A stretch of 64,000 bases of DNA from Chryseobacterium sp. (GCF_008831505.1 NZ_CP044507.1:1426001-1490000), one strand, 5' to 3'. Shown: positions 33,290 to 42,342, counted from the stretch's first letter. Notes: generated from the letters alone by a model not told the origin. Program-made: numbers and translations.

Positions 33290-34474
33290 ATGAAAAAAAT
33301 TCAGTATCTATTTGTAATTCTGTCCGTTACATGGGCACAGGCCCAGACTTTCATACCCGCTTACGGTGCGCGCGTGAGCCAGGTTTCACAAAGCAACATT
33401 AACTCCGGATTACAGGACTTTGTAAGCTTTGGAACCAAAACTACGGGAAGTGCCAATAATGCCAATGCACTGAACTGGCTGAAAAGTAAATATACCTCCT
33501 TCGGCTACTCCATTTCCCAGGTTGTGGAAGATCCCTTCACCGTGGGCAGTCTCGCTTCAAAAAATCTGGTGGTCACCAAAACCGGAACCCTTTACCCGAA
33601 TACCTACGTCCTGGTTATCGCACACTTCGATACCATCAACGGTGTGGGCGCCAATGATAACGGCAGCGGCACCAACGCGCTCCTGGAAATGGCGCGTATC
33701 CTGAAAGACGTACCTACGGAATATTCCATCAGGTTCATTCACTTTTCCGGTGAAGAACAGGGCCTGTACGGCAGTCAGCACTACGTAAACAATGTAGTGA
33801 ACGCTACCAGCCCCAAGATGAACATCAGGCTGGTTTTCAACCTGGATCAGGTAGGCGGCACTGCGGGTCAGACACACAACACGATTTTCTGTGAGCAGGA
33901 TACCAACAATTCTCCTGTGGGAAACAACGCCTCTTCGGCTTCTGTGACCCAACAGCTTAAGAATTGTGTGGCGTTATACTCGCCTCTGCAAACCAATACC
34001 GGCGTGGCTCCGGCGTATTCTTCAGATTATATGCCTTTCCAGAACAACGGCGAAGTGATTACAGGTTTCTACGAAGGTTATGGCAATACTAATCCCTATC
34101 CTCATACTTCAGGCGACATTATTTCCAATATGGATCCCGTATTCCTGTTTAATGTAACCAAGGCCGCCCTAGGGGCAGTCCAGCATTTTGCAGTGGCTTC
34201 TACCTCACTTTCCGTAGCAGAATCCACTTCCGCGAACGCAGGTTCTGACTGGACCGCCTATCCAAATCCCGCAAAGGACTATTTTGAAATTAAAACTTCA
34301 GGTTCAGAATCCGGTAAGATGACCTTTGAACTTACTGATATGACTGGTAAGGCTGTGCTTCAGACAGAGGACACCAAGAAAATAGATGTCACCGCATTAC
34401 CTACGGGCGTTTATATAGGAAAGCTGCAGACCAAAGGTCAGAGTTCTTCAAAAAAAATAATGATTAAAAGATAA
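33290..34474 (+). CDS. secreted M28 family zinc aminopeptidase with T9SS sorting domain
   Basis: This 394-residue protein has a signal peptide (MKKIQYLFVILSVTWAQAQ) and a peptidase M28 domain with the zinc ligands in order: His in VIAHFDTI, Asp in GANDNGSG, catalytic Glu and ligand Glu in HFSGEEQG, Asp in FNLDQVGG and His in YPHTSGD. Members remove N-terminal amino acids from peptides. The last 70 residues (WTAYPNPAKDYFEI, LTDMTGKAVLQ, ending SSKKIMIKR) are a type A T9SS sorting domain. The enzyme is therefore exported and probably held on the surface, where it would complete digestion of proteins. Confidence 0.94.
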   Translation: MKKIQYLFVILSVTWAQAQTFIPAYGARVSQVSQSNINSGLQDFVSFGTKTTGSANNANALNWLKSKYTSFGYSISQVVEDPFTVGSLASKNLVVTKTGTLYPNTYVLVIAHFDTINGVGANDNGSGTNALLEMARILKDVPTEYSIRFIHFSGEEQGLYGSQHYVNNVVNATSPKMNIRLVFNLDQVGGTAGQTHNTIFCEQDTNNSPVGNNASSASVTQQLKNCVALYSPLQTNTGVAPAYSSDYMPFQNNGEVITGFYEGYGNTNPYPHTSGDIISNMDPVFLFNVTKAALGAVQHFAVASTSLSVAESTSANAGSDWTAYPNPAKDYFEIKTSGSESGKMTFELTDMTGKAVLQTEDTKKIDVTALPTGVYIGKLQTKGQSSSKKIMIKR

Positions 34475-34480
34475 ATAAAG

Positions 34481-34507
34481 AATCCTGAGTCTTGCTCAGG
34501 ATTTTTT
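34481..34507. terminator. terminator between convergent genes
   Basis: A 9-bp stem (AATCCTGAG at 34481-34489 with CTCAGGATT at 34495-34503) has six T residues on the plus strand. The right arm contains the stop codon of the minus-strand glycosyltransferase (34496-34498), so this structure lies inside the end of that gene. Confidence 0.85.
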
Positions 34508-35608
34508 GTTGAGGAGGCTTTCGTAAGCATTTATAAGATCTTCCGCTACACGGCTGTCGGCGAACCTCCCGGCATATTCCCTGCCCTTTTCCGCCCGTCT
34601 CTCACGCTCGGCTTCACTGTTCCACAGGAACAGAATCTTGGACTTCAGGTCAGGCACGCTTAGTGGGTCTACATACATGGAGTCCAGACCACCGGCTTCC
34701 GGTAGTGAGCTTGTATTGCTGGTTATAGCTGGTGTACCTGAAAAAAGCGCTTCAATCACCGGTATTCCAAAACCTTCGAATAAACTTGGATAAACAAAGA
34801 TGTCGGCCATTTTATAGAGTTCAGCAAGTTGGGACATATCCAAAACTTCCAGAAACAGGATTTGCTTCTCCATTCTATTTTTCCTGATGAACTTCTCCAC
34901 TTTTTTATAATAACCCGTTTTACGGCCCACCACCACCAACGGAATTTCAGTGTTCTGAACAGCCGCTACCGTATTAAGCAGGTTCTTCCTGGCCTCGATG
35001 GTACCGACACTCAGAATAAAACGTTCTGGCAGCTGATGTTTCCCTCTTAATGAGCTTTGTAAATCTTCATCAGGCTTCGACTTAAAAGCCTCGTGGCAAC
35101 CCTGATAGACTACTTTGATTTTTTCCGCCGGAATTTTAAGGTAACTGATAATGTCGCGTTTGGTTTGTTCGGAAATCGCGATGACGAGGTCAGCATTTTC
35201 TGCCGCTTTTTTAAATTTCCAGAAATGGATCTTACGGTCCGTCCACGAATAATATTTTGGATATCGCAGAAATATAAGGTCATGTATGGTCACTACCTTT
35301 TTTATGGCTGAATCAGAGTTCCACTTGAGGGGCAATTCTCCCGAAAGCCCGTGAAAAATTTCCGCGCCGGCCTGCTGAGCTTCCAGACCCATCTTAAGCT
35401 GCCTGGAAAGAAAACTCTTTTGCGTCTGCACAACCGAAACTCCCTGTAAAGCGGTGATTTCACTTCCCTTTTCGCTTGGCGCTTTATCCAGAAGAAAATA
35501 ACTGTTTTCGGGATGATGGGTGGCTAAAATCCGCACAAGGTCGCGGGAGTAATTCCCTAAACCCGACGAATTGTGAAAAAACCGTTTGGCGTCAAAGGCT
35601 ATTTTCAT
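34496..35608 (-). CDS. glycosyltransferase family 4 protein
   Basis: This 370-residue protein has the two-Rossmann GT-B layout of GT4 enzymes. The N-terminal half starts MKIAFDAKRFFHNSSGLGNYSRDLV. The C-terminal donor-binding half has ILSVGTIEARKNL and the signature LFEGFGIPVIEALFSGTPAITSN with the E-x7-E pair. It transfers a sugar from a nucleotide donor, probably during surface polysaccharide or glycan assembly. Its start overlaps the end of the upstream GT32-like gene by 4 bp, so the two enzymes are translated together and likely act in one pathway. Confidence 0.93.
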   Translation of the reverse strand: MKIAFDAKRFFHNSSGLGNYSRDLVRILATHHPENSYFLLDKAPSEKGSEITALQGVSVVQTQKSFLSRQLKMGLEAQQAGAEIFHGLSGELPLKWNSDSAIKKVVTIHDLIFLRYPKYYSWTDRKIHFWKFKKAAENADLVIAISEQTKRDIISYLKIPAEKIKVVYQGCHEAFKSKPDEDLQSSLRGKHQLPERFILSVGTIEARKNLLNTVAAVQNTEIPLVVVGRKTGYYKKVEKFIRKNRMEKQILFLEVLDMSQLAELYKMADIFVYPSLFEGFGIPVIEALFSGTPAITSNTSSLPEAGGLDSMYVDPLSVPDLKSKILFLWNSEAERERRAEKGREYAGRFADSRVAEDLINAYESLLNKKS

Positions 35609-36270
35609 TCGCCTGAGGGTTTAATGATGTCCTGAGACATCTGCTTTTTCTTCCAGTGTTCTGATTTCCTGCCATAAAGAAAAATCCGGCCGAGTTTATA
35701 TTTGAATTTCAGGTGACCGTTAAAATCTGTTCCAAGAAGTCGGTGCGGGGTATCAGGATTTTCTGCCAGCACTTCATTAATGGCTTCGGTATAAACAGTG
35801 GGTCCAGTCGTCCGGTGAACATCGTTCGGATAACGGTGCGTTTCAATATTATCAACCACTTTCTCTAAGGTTCTCTTCAGAAAAGGATGGTCCCTGGCCG
35901 AAATCAGTCCCCACTGACAGTAAAGTCCGGGATTTCCTTCATGGGTGATGATGAACTCATCAGATTCCTGCAGAAACCTGTCGAAAGGAGTTTTCACATA
36001 ACTGTCAATATCCAGATAAACTCCACCATAACGGTACAGTACCGCATAACGGAAGAAATCGGCTTTGGCGGCTCCAATGGTCAGGCTCTTATAGGCTTTC
36101 AGATATCTCGGCGGAAATTCCTCTTCAAAGAAATTAAGGATGCGCCGGTCATCATAAAAATGATAATTCCAGCCCGGATTTTTCTTCCTCATCCGGGAAA
36201 TATAAAACCGTGTGATCCAGGGAAGATCACCGGTTTTAAAAGTTTGAAAAATATTTTTCGGAATCGGCAT
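35605..36270 (-). CDS. GT32-like glycosyltransferase (DXD type)
   Basis: This 221-residue protein belongs to the GT32/OCH1-like glycosyltransferases. IPKNIFQTFKTGDLP at the N-terminus, AAKADFFRYAVLYRYGGVYLDIDS with the DXD metal-binding motif (Asp-Ile-Asp) and GPTVYTEAI are the family landmarks. It adds a hexose from a nucleotide sugar. The gene overlaps the GT4 gene by 4 bp and lies 12 bp downstream of dapD, so it may share transcription with dapD, although the functions differ. Confidence 0.9.
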   Translation of the reverse strand: MPIPKNIFQTFKTGDLPWITRFYISRMRKKNPGWNYHFYDDRRILNFFEEEFPPRYLKAYKSLTIGAAKADFFRYAVLYRYGGVYLDIDSYVKTPFDRFLQESDEFIITHEGNPGLYCQWGLISARDHPFLKRTLEKVVDNIETHRYPNDVHRTTGPTVYTEAINEVLAENPDTPHRLLGTDFNGHLKFKYKLGRIFLYGRKSEHWKKKQMSQDIIKPSGE

Positions 36271-36282
36271 AGAAGCTTGCAG

Positions 36283-37095
36283 TTAAACGGCTACGCTGTT
36301 ATCCCTTAGAGCGTCATTCAGAGAAGTTTTCTTATCTGTACTTTCCTTTCGCTGACCAATGATGAGCGCGCAGGGAACCTGATATTCGCCTGCAGGATAC
36401 TGCTTCGTGTAGCTTCCGGGAATCACTACCGAGCGGGCAGGAACTCTTCCCTTAATCTCAACAGGTTCCGTGCCGGTAACATCGATTATTTTTGTTGATG
36501 CTGTAAGTACCACATTTGCACCCAGCACAGCTTCTTTTTCAACATGAACGCCCTCAACCACAATACAGCGGGAACCGATAAAACAGTCGTCTTCAATGAT
36601 CACCGGCGCAGCCTGAAGCGGCTCCAGCACACCACCGATGCCCACGCCACCACTCAGGTGAACATTTTTCCCAATCTGTGCGCAGCTGCCCACTGTAGCC
36701 CAGGTATCCACCATGGTTCCCGAATCTACATACGCGCCTATATTAACATAAGAAGGCATCATAATTACGCCGCTGGCTACAAAACTGCCGTGTCTGGCAA
36801 TGGCATGAGGTACCACGCGCACACCCTTTTCAGCATAATTGGTCTTCAGCGGGATTTTATCGTGAAACTCGAAAGGTCCTACCTCAATGGTTTCCATTTT
36901 CTGGATGGGAAAGTACATCACTACTGCCTTTTTCACCCATTCGTTCACCGTCCAGCCAGTGGCTGTAGGTTCAGCTACACGCAGCGTACCTGAGTCAAGC
37001 TGTGAAACGACCTCGTGGATGGCCGCTTTACTTTCATCTTTTTCCAGCAACTCCCTGTTCGCCCAAATCTCTTCTATCGTCTGTTGTAGTGACAT
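36283..37095 (-). CDS. dapD: tetrahydrodipicolinate N-succinyltransferase
   Basis: This 270-residue protein is DapD, which uses succinyl-CoA to succinylate tetrahydrodipicolinate in the lysine/diaminopimelate pathway that feeds peptidoglycan synthesis. The N-terminal helical domain is followed by a left-handed beta helix of hexapeptide repeats (GAYVDSGTMVDTWATVGSCA, IGKNVHLSGGVGIGGVLEPL, VIIEDDCFIGSRCIVVEGV). The C-terminus includes GRVPARSVVIPGSY. The length and motifs are standard. A TAnnTTTG-type promoter lies upstream. Confidence 0.97.
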   Translation of the reverse strand: MSLQQTIEEIWANRELLEKDESKAAIHEVVSQLDSGTLRVAEPTATGWTVNEWVKKAVVMYFPIQKMETIEVGPFEFHDKIPLKTNYAEKGVRVVPHAIARHGSFVASGVIMMPSYVNIGAYVDSGTMVDTWATVGSCAQIGKNVHLSGGVGIGGVLEPLQAAPVIIEDDCFIGSRCIVVEGVHVEKEAVLGANVVLTASTKIIDVTGTEPVEIKGRVPARSVVIPGSYTKQYPAGEYQVPCALIIGQRKESTDKKTSLNDALRDNSVAV

Positions 37096-37119
37096 ATCTT
37101 CGTTTATTAATTATTGCTG

Positions 37120-37127
37120 CAAAAATA
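37120..37127 (-). promoter_or_regulatory. -7 box of dapD
   Basis: The minus strand reads TATTTTTG, a TAnnTTTG match, 24 bp before the ATG at 37095. Confidence 0.5.
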
Positions 37128-37151
37128 CAAATTGAATCTGCATTATTGAAT

Positions 37152-37583
37152 TTAAAGCGCAAGTTTTGAGAAGATGTTCCTCTTTGGTTTACGGATGATT
37201 TCAATATTTGGATTGCTTGCGAGCAGTTCCTTCATAAATTCTTCAGTACGCACCGGCGAAATTATGATGCTGTCGAATTTGTTGTAGAAAATCTCCAGCC
37301 TGTCCAGTGATCCGGCCGGTGAACTTAAAGGATTGTTGGTTTCCCTAATCTTCCGGATGGCGGAAACCGGAATCTCGGTGCGGCTAAAATGGGATGTGTG
37401 AACGGTCAGATTGTCAGGGCTAACCGAATATCTTATTCCCGACAGGATAAAGCCAATGAACAGCGATACAGCCGCAAGTATGACTACAATACCCCATTCC
37501 GCAACATCCCAGATAATAAATCCGAACATAATAATGAGGAAAATAATGAGTTCCATTCCGTATTTAGTTCTGTAGCTTTTCAT
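37152..37583 (-). CDS. small membrane protein with PH-like domain
   Basis: This 143-residue protein has two adjacent membrane helices near the N-terminus (about residues 11-50) and then a domain with SGIRYSVSPDNLTVHTSHFSRTEIPVSAIRKIRETNNPL. That matches the style of bacterial PH-like domain proteins with a short membrane anchor. Such proteins have no known enzymatic role. The gene follows the NlpC/P60 gene by 12 bp on the same strand, so it is probably cotranscribed with it and may relate to the cell envelope. Confidence 0.65.
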   Translation of the reverse strand: MKSYRTKYGMELIIFLIIMFGFIIWDVAEWGIVVILAAVSLFIGFILSGIRYSVSPDNLTVHTSHFSRTEIPVSAIRKIRETNNPLSSPAGSLDRLEIFYNKFDSIIISPVRTEEFMKELLASNPNIEIIRKPKRNIFSKLAL

Positions 37584-37595
37584 TCTCTGACCTTT

Positions 37596-38135
37596 TTAAA
37601 AAACCCTGCGGGCAAAGAGGTACGCCTGATTCCAGTATTTCTCATTCAGTGAAGAAATAATAACCCCTTTTGACGTGGAAGAATGGATGAAGTTGATCTC
37701 GCCGTCACTCAGGATACGGTGCACAATTCCTACGTGAGAAATTCGGCTACCACCTGATGTAGCAAAAAATAAGAGGTCGCCGGGCTGTACCATAGAAATA
37801 TCAACCTCCTTTCCCTCTTTCCCCTGATCTTCGGAACGTCTTGGCAGTTTCATCTGATTTTCGTCAAAGACCTTACATACCAAACCCGAACAGTCAAAGC
37901 CAGTTGAAGTGTTTCCGGCATATTTATATGGAGCTCCTAAATATTTTTCCGCATCCTTAAGAAGTTCAGTGGTCTCTTTGGTCATCTTTCCGTTGTATTT
38001 TGATACAAGTGAACGCAGTTCGGGAGATTTTGCGACCGGTTTAACATAAGGATCAGGCCTCTTCACAGGTTTTTTAGCCGTACCACAGGAGATGATTATG
38101 GTGAGCGCCATAAGCAAGGACAATATCTGCTTCAT
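37596..38135 (-). CDS. NlpC/P60 family cell-wall hydrolase, lipoprotein
   Basis: This 179-residue protein has a lipoprotein signal (LTIIISCGTAKK, lipid-bearing Cys17) and an NlpC/P60 papain-like domain. The catalytic residues are visible as Cys82 in GFDCSGLV, His134 in SRISHVGIV and a third polar residue, His151, in NFIHSST. Such enzymes cut the D-Glu to diaminopimelate bond in peptidoglycan stem peptides. The gene has its own upstream promoter box and is followed by a small membrane protein gene. Confidence 0.93.
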   Translation of the reverse strand: MKQILSLLMALTIIISCGTAKKPVKRPDPYVKPVAKSPELRSLVSKYNGKMTKETTELLKDAEKYLGAPYKYAGNTSTGFDCSGLVCKVFDENQMKLPRRSEDQGKEGKEVDISMVQPGDLLFFATSGGSRISHVGIVHRILSDGEINFIHSSTSKGVIISSLNEKYWNQAYLFARRVF

Positions 38136-38154
38136 TATTCTTCAGTTTTCAGCT

Positions 38155-38162
38155 CAAAAATA
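38155..38162 (-). promoter_or_regulatory. -7 box of the NlpC/P60 gene
   Basis: The minus strand reads TATTTTTG, a TAnnTTTG match, 19 bp before the ATG at 38135. Confidence 0.5.
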
Positions 38163-38183
38163 GAAAATTTGAACTGAAAACTT

Positions 38184-39608
38184 TTAATATAACTGTTCGG
38201 TTTCCTTTTTTCCCCTGTTGATATACCAGTACACGGGAAGTCCAATCAGGATGAGCAGGAAGCCTGGCCAGGTATATTGCGGTTTATAAATTATAAGCAA
38301 TAGACAGAACAACGTACCGATAAGGAGGTAAACCAAAGGTGTCACCGGGTACAGCCATGTTCTGTACGGCCGCTCGAGATCAGGTTGTTTGAATCTAAGC
38401 CAGATCACCCCAAAAACGGTAATCATATAAAAGAGTACGATTACAAAAGAAATCATATCCAGCAAATCTCCGTACTGTCCGGAAAGTGCCAACACAGAAG
38501 CCCAGACTCCCTGCATCCACAGTGACTTTGCGGGTACGTCGAAGCGGTTGTTTTCTATTGCACTTTTAAAGAACAGACCATCTCTGGCCATTGTCTGGTA
38601 AACTCGCGCGCCGGCCAGAACAAGTCCGTTGATACATCCAAAAGTGGAGATCATCACCAATACCGCCATGATTACAGTTCCTACATTTCCAAATATGACT
38701 TCAGAGGCGGCAACGGCAGGACGGTTTTTATCAGCAAAAGCAATCCCATCGCGGTCCAGTGCATTCAAATAAACGAAATTGACGAGCATATAGAGCACCA
38801 TCACCGAAACGGTACCCAAAACCATGGACCTAACTACATTCTTTTTTGGATTTTCCATTTCGCCGGACATAAAAGTCACGTTTTCCCAGGCTACGGAGCT
38901 GAAAACAGATCCCACCATGGCCGCGGCGATACCGCCCATCAAAGCCATGCCTCCAATTTCTGTCCATCCGGTTGGAAGCAGGTTGTTACCTACTTCTGTA
39001 CCTAAATCCTGAAATGCCGCCCAGCCGAAATTCATATTTTCTGTCCACTGAGAATCTTTTATCAGTAAAAATCCGAAGATAATAAGTCCCAGAAGGGCTA
39101 AGATTTTGGAACCTGTAAAGACATTCTGCAGCAACTTTCCGTTTTTCACCCCACGCGTATTAATATAGGTGAGGAGAATGATGATGATAATGGCCAGGAT
39201 CTGAACCCAGGTTATCTTAAATCCACCGTTTTGAAAAATAGGTTCAGAATCATTGAGCCACGGCACGAGGTAGGCCGTGAACTTGCCGAACGCCATGGCC
39301 ACCGCCGCAATGGTTCCTGTCTGGATAACTGTAAAAAGGCCCCAACCGTATAGAAATCCCGGCATCTTACCAAAGATCCTTGAAATATAGGTGTACTGAC
39401 CCCCGGCTTTGGGATAAATGGCGGAAAGTTCACCATAGGACAGAGCTGCGGCTACCGTCATTACCCCGGTGATGACCCATACCGCGATCAGCCAGTATCC
39501 TGAGCCCAGATTACGCATCATGTCCGAACTTACGATAAATATACCGCTGCCAATCATGGAGCCCATTACAAGCATGATGCCGTCCCACAGTTTCAGTTTT
39601 TTCTTCAT
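38184..39608 (-). CDS. APC family amino acid permease
   Basis: This 474-residue protein has about twelve membrane helices and the APC superfamily signature in helix 1 (LWDGIMLVMGSMIGSGIFIVS), with the broken-helix GSGIF motif used for substrate binding. AVWVITGVMTVAAALSYGELSAIYPKAGGQY is the typical helix 2-3 region. It fits the LAT/serine-threonine exchanger-like group by sequence style. It imports or exchanges amino acids. The gene is transcribed alone, with no related gene on either side. Confidence 0.93.
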   Translation of the reverse strand: MKKKLKLWDGIMLVMGSMIGSGIFIVSSDMMRNLGSGYWLIAVWVITGVMTVAAALSYGELSAIYPKAGGQYTYISRIFGKMPGFLYGWGLFTVIQTGTIAAVAMAFGKFTAYLVPWLNDSEPIFQNGGFKITWVQILAIIIIILLTYINTRGVKNGKLLQNVFTGSKILALLGLIIFGFLLIKDSQWTENMNFGWAAFQDLGTEVGNNLLPTGWTEIGGMALMGGIAAAMVGSVFSSVAWENVTFMSGEMENPKKNVVRSMVLGTVSVMVLYMLVNFVYLNALDRDGIAFADKNRPAVAASEVIFGNVGTVIMAVLVMISTFGCINGLVLAGARVYQTMARDGLFFKSAIENNRFDVPAKSLWMQGVWASVLALSGQYGDLLDMISFVIVLFYMITVFGVIWLRFKQPDLERPYRTWLYPVTPLVYLLIGTLFCLLLIIYKPQYTWPGFLLILIGLPVYWYINRGKKETEQLY

Positions 39609-39706
39609 TTGGTTTCCAATGTTTACTAAGGTAAATATAGAATTAAATGAAACCCGCAGGCAGATTTTCTAAAAACTTATATGAAAAATTTTCTGCAGAA
39701 AGCATT

Positions 39707-40813
39707 TTACAGAATTTCAAACTGAACTTCCTCCTCAACTTTCGGGTAGACAGTGGATGAAAGAAACTTTTTTCCGGTACAGTCAATCTCCTTCCAGCCT
39801 TTGCGGTCATTACAGTCACCAACGGCTGCTACAACCGGCATAAATGAAATTTCCCGGTCACCACTCCGGTAAACTTCCCGGTATTGGACGGCAATATCAA
39901 GAACGCAGTCGAATTTGGTATTAAGACGGACATTCCTGTAAATAACATCATAATGTGTTTCGCGGTTTTCGGGAATTTCGAAATAAGATTCATACCCAGA
40001 TTCGTCGCCCTTCAGTCCGGCAATGGCATGCAGGGCCTCATAGAGTGCGGCGGCATAGTACTTCCTGCTGACCATCCGCAGGGGATCATTGGGATAATAA
40101 CCTCCTTCAAATAAAATGGTAGGTATTCCTGCCTTACTGAAGTTATCTCCCACTGATGTAGGGTAAAACTCATCAGTATACCGGCCGATTCCCGAGGGTA
40201 GTTCAGCTTTCAGCGTACTATAGACCGCCGATATAACGGCCATAGACTTGCGGCGCACCGTTGTAACCTCTCTTTCGGCGCTCACTGAAGGAGAGAGGAA
40301 GGAAAGTGTGGCAGGATGGACCCCGTCAGTAGTAAAAATGGTCCTCTGTTCATGGAGATTTAGCGCAAAACCGTAATTGCCCGTTAGAGCAATATGCTTT
40401 AAAAGAGGCAATTCCACAGTTTCTAGCTTCAGGAAGTCTCGGTTAAGGTCTAAATCCAGTGCGTTCCGCCTTTCCCATGTTTCGGAGCCATCGGGATTAA
40501 GCATAAAGATGAAATCCAGTGTGATATTATCAAAGATATTGCTGTGGAGTAGGGGATGTTGTTTAATGGTTTCCAGCAGGTCGAGCATGGCGTGGGTGGA
40601 GTTGCTTTCGTTGCCATGCATCTGCGACCAGGCAAGGACCTTCACAGGACCACTACCAATTGTTGTCATATATATTGGCTTACCAAGGGTGGATTTTCCT
40701 ATTTCAGCAGTGTAATCGCTGAGGTTTGCCTGCAGATATTTTTCCAGGCTGGAGGGCGGAATATAACGGTTAGGAAAATCAGGATTTATCCGGTAAGCAT
40801 CTAGAAATTTCAT
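39707..40813 (-). CDS. M14 family zinc carboxypeptidase-like protein
   Basis: This 368-residue protein has the M14 zinc site: His66 and Glu69 in SQMHGNES and His153 in NLHEQRT. A Glu in TILFEGGYYPND (about residue 230) is the probable catalytic residue. There is no signal peptide, so it probably works in the cytoplasm. M14 enzymes release C-terminal residues, act on cell-wall peptides or remove modifications such as those on glutamate chains. Its promoter region contains two copies of the palindromic operator that also flanks the TerC and HTH genes, so it may be under the same repressor. Confidence 0.9.
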   Translation of the reverse strand: MKFLDAYRINPDFPNRYIPPSSLEKYLQANLSDYTAEIGKSTLGKPIYMTTIGSGPVKVLAWSQMHGNESNSTHAMLDLLETIKQHPLLHSNIFDNITLDFIFMLNPDGSETWERRNALDLDLNRDFLKLETVELPLLKHIALTGNYGFALNLHEQRTIFTTDGVHPATLSFLSPSVSAEREVTTVRRKSMAVISAVYSTLKAELPSGIGRYTDEFYPTSVGDNFSKAGIPTILFEGGYYPNDPLRMVSRKYYAAALYEALHAIAGLKGDESGYESYFEIPENRETHYDVIYRNVRLNTKFDCVLDIAVQYREVYRSGDREISFMPVVAAVGDCNDRKGWKEIDCTGKKFLSSTVYPKVEEEVQFEIL

Positions 40814-40824
40814 TCAATCAAAAA

Positions 40825-40833
40825 TTTACAATT
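40825..40833. promoter_or_regulatory. operator half-site downstream of the M14 promoter
   Basis: TTTACAATT is one arm and the centre of the palindrome TTTACAATTGTAAA. It lies between the M14 -7 box and start codon. Confidence 0.4.
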
Positions 40834-40835
40834 CT

Positions 40836-40843
40836 CAAAAATA
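40836..40843 (-). promoter_or_regulatory. -7 box of the M14 peptidase gene
   Basis: The minus strand reads TATTTTTG, a TAnnTTTG match, 22 bp before the ATG at 40813. Confidence 0.5.
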
Positions 40844-40868
40844 ACTATTTTAAGGTGGAATTATGAGC

Positions 40869-40882
40869 TTTACAATTGTAAA
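40869..40882. promoter_or_regulatory. perfect palindromic operator TTTACAATTGTAAA
   Basis: This is a perfect 14-bp palindrome just upstream of the M14 promoter -33 region. Closely related sites occur upstream of terC and on both sides of the HTH gene promoter. Confidence 0.6.
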
Positions 40883-41102
40883 TCCATTAAACACCACCTA
40901 TTGACAGTTTGTCTGTTGGTAAAAATGTTAATTGAATAATTAATAATACAATATCGTAATAAGCTACATTTCAGATACTTATTAGATTTATATAAATAGT
41001 AACTATAGGTGTTGTTTAAGTACATTAATAGCGTATTTCAATGGTTAATGAGTAAAAATATCAAACATGTAAATTGTGGAAAACTTGTGTTTTATTCATG
41101 TT
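40883..41102. other. AT-rich intergenic region between the M14 and TerC genes
   Basis: About 220 bp with no credible gene. It is very AT-rich and contains a further loose match to the operator (ATGTAAATTGT near 41068-41078). Together with the flanking operators it forms the divergent control region of the M14 and TerC genes. Confidence 0.6.
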
Positions 41103-41117
41103 TATACAATTGTAAAT
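41103..41117. promoter_or_regulatory. operator upstream of terC
   Basis: The sequence TATACAATTGTAAAT contains the 10-bp palindrome TACAATTGTA at the centre of the operator. It ends 23 bp before the terC -7 box, so it overlaps or abuts the -33 region. Confidence 0.55.
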
Positions 41118-41140
41118 TATACACAGATTCAGTTTTTCGC

Positions 41141-41148
41141 TATATTTG
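41141..41148 (+). promoter_or_regulatory. -7 box of the TerC-family gene
   Basis: TATATTTG matches TAnnTTTG 17 bp before the ATG at 41166. Confidence 0.5.
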
Positions 41149-41165
41149 AGCCCTTAAATAACTAT

Positions 41166-42257
41166 ATGAGTAACGAAACTTTATTCCTTGCGGGATTTCT
41201 GGTATTTATCCTGATTATCCTGGCGATTGACCTGAGCCTGGGCCGAAAATCCGGCGGTGTGGTAACCATGAAAAAAGCCGGTTTGATGAGCTTTTTTGTG
41301 GTAGCCCTATCAATGTGTTTCTATTTTGTTCTGATTACATACGGTCATCTGCTGCACGGTATAGACAGTATGGAGAAACTTCAGTCTGTGATCAGCCGGC
41401 ACAGCCATCCCGTGAAGGTAATTCCCCAGGATCTGGATCATTCTATTAAACTTTATAACCAGAATCTGGGCCTTGAATATCTCACAGGTTATATTGTGGA
41501 GTATGCGCTTTCTGTTGATAATATATTTGTAATCATACTCATATTCACCGCATTTGGTGTTTCACCAAAAAACTATCACCGAGTACTCTTCTGGGGTATC
41601 CTGGGAGCTATTGTAATGCGTTTCATATTCATATTTGTAGGCGCGGCACTTATCGCTAAATTCAGCTGGATAATGTACGTATTCGGAGCCTTTCTGATCA
41701 TTACCGGTGTCAAGATGTTCCTGGAGAAAGATAAGGACGAACAGATGGATACGCAGAACCACCCTATCGTTAAGTTCGCTAACCGTTATTTTAAAGTTCA
41801 TAACCAGTTCGCGGGAAACCGTTTTTGGGTTACAATAGACGGCGTCCGTAAGATGACTCCCCTCTTCATCGTATTGCTCATTGTAGAAGCAACCGATTTG
41901 ATATTTGCGGTGGACAGTATACCGGCTATATTTTCTGTTACTAAAGACCCTTATATTGTTTTCTTTTCAAACATTTTTGCCATTATCGGACTCCGTTCCA
42001 TGTTCTTCCTGCTGGCTGGTATCCTGGATAAATTCAGATTCCTTAAAATCGGTCTTGCAGCACTTCTGACCTTTATCGGACTTAAGATGATTTTCCACAG
42101 CTATCTGGAAGTTTGGGGCTTTGAGACCTCCCATTCCCTGCTTATAATCGTTTCCATCCTTGCTTTAAGTATTGGCGCTTCATTACTCTTCCCGGAGAAG
42201 AAGAAGGAAAGAAAACTAAAATATGACCCGGAACATGATGATCATCAGAGGCACTAA
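41166..42257 (+). CDS. TerC/Alx family integral membrane protein
   Basis: This 363-residue protein has about nine membrane helices and the TerC family motifs. YIVEYALSVDNIFVIILIF carries the conserved acidic residues, and EATDLIFAVDSIPAIFSVTKDPYIVFFSNIFAIIGLRSMFF is the second signature. Alx/TerC proteins export manganese or are tied to tellurite resistance and membrane protein quality control. The start at 41166 gives the family length and follows the promoter box; an in-frame ATG at 41076 lies upstream of it. Operator copies in front suggest control by the HTH protein encoded next. Confidence 0.92.
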   Translation: MSNETLFLAGFLVFILIILAIDLSLGRKSGGVVTMKKAGLMSFFVVALSMCFYFVLITYGHLLHGIDSMEKLQSVISRHSHPVKVIPQDLDHSIKLYNQNLGLEYLTGYIVEYALSVDNIFVIILIFTAFGVSPKNYHRVLFWGILGAIVMRFIFIFVGAALIAKFSWIMYVFGAFLIITGVKMFLEKDKDEQMDTQNHPIVKFANRYFKVHNQFAGNRFWVTIDGVRKMTPLFIVLLIVEATDLIFAVDSIPAIFSVTKDPYIVFFSNIFAIIGLRSMFFLLAGILDKFRFLKIGLAALLTFIGLKMIFHSYLEVWGFETSHSLLIIVSILALSIGASLLFPEKKKERKLKYDPEHDDHQRH

Positions 42258-42285
42258 TTTACATTTATAATTCCTTAATATACTG

Positions 42286-42312
42286 AAAGCCAACCGATAT
42301 AAGGTTGGCTTT
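42286..42312 (+). terminator. terminator of the TerC-family gene
   Basis: A perfect 10-bp stem (AAAGCCAACC at 42286-42295 with GGTTGGCTTT at 42303-42312) lies 28 bp after the stop. Only a short T-rich tail follows. Confidence 0.75.
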
Positions 42313-42342
42313 ACTTTTGTAATCCAGAACGCAAAACTCTTG

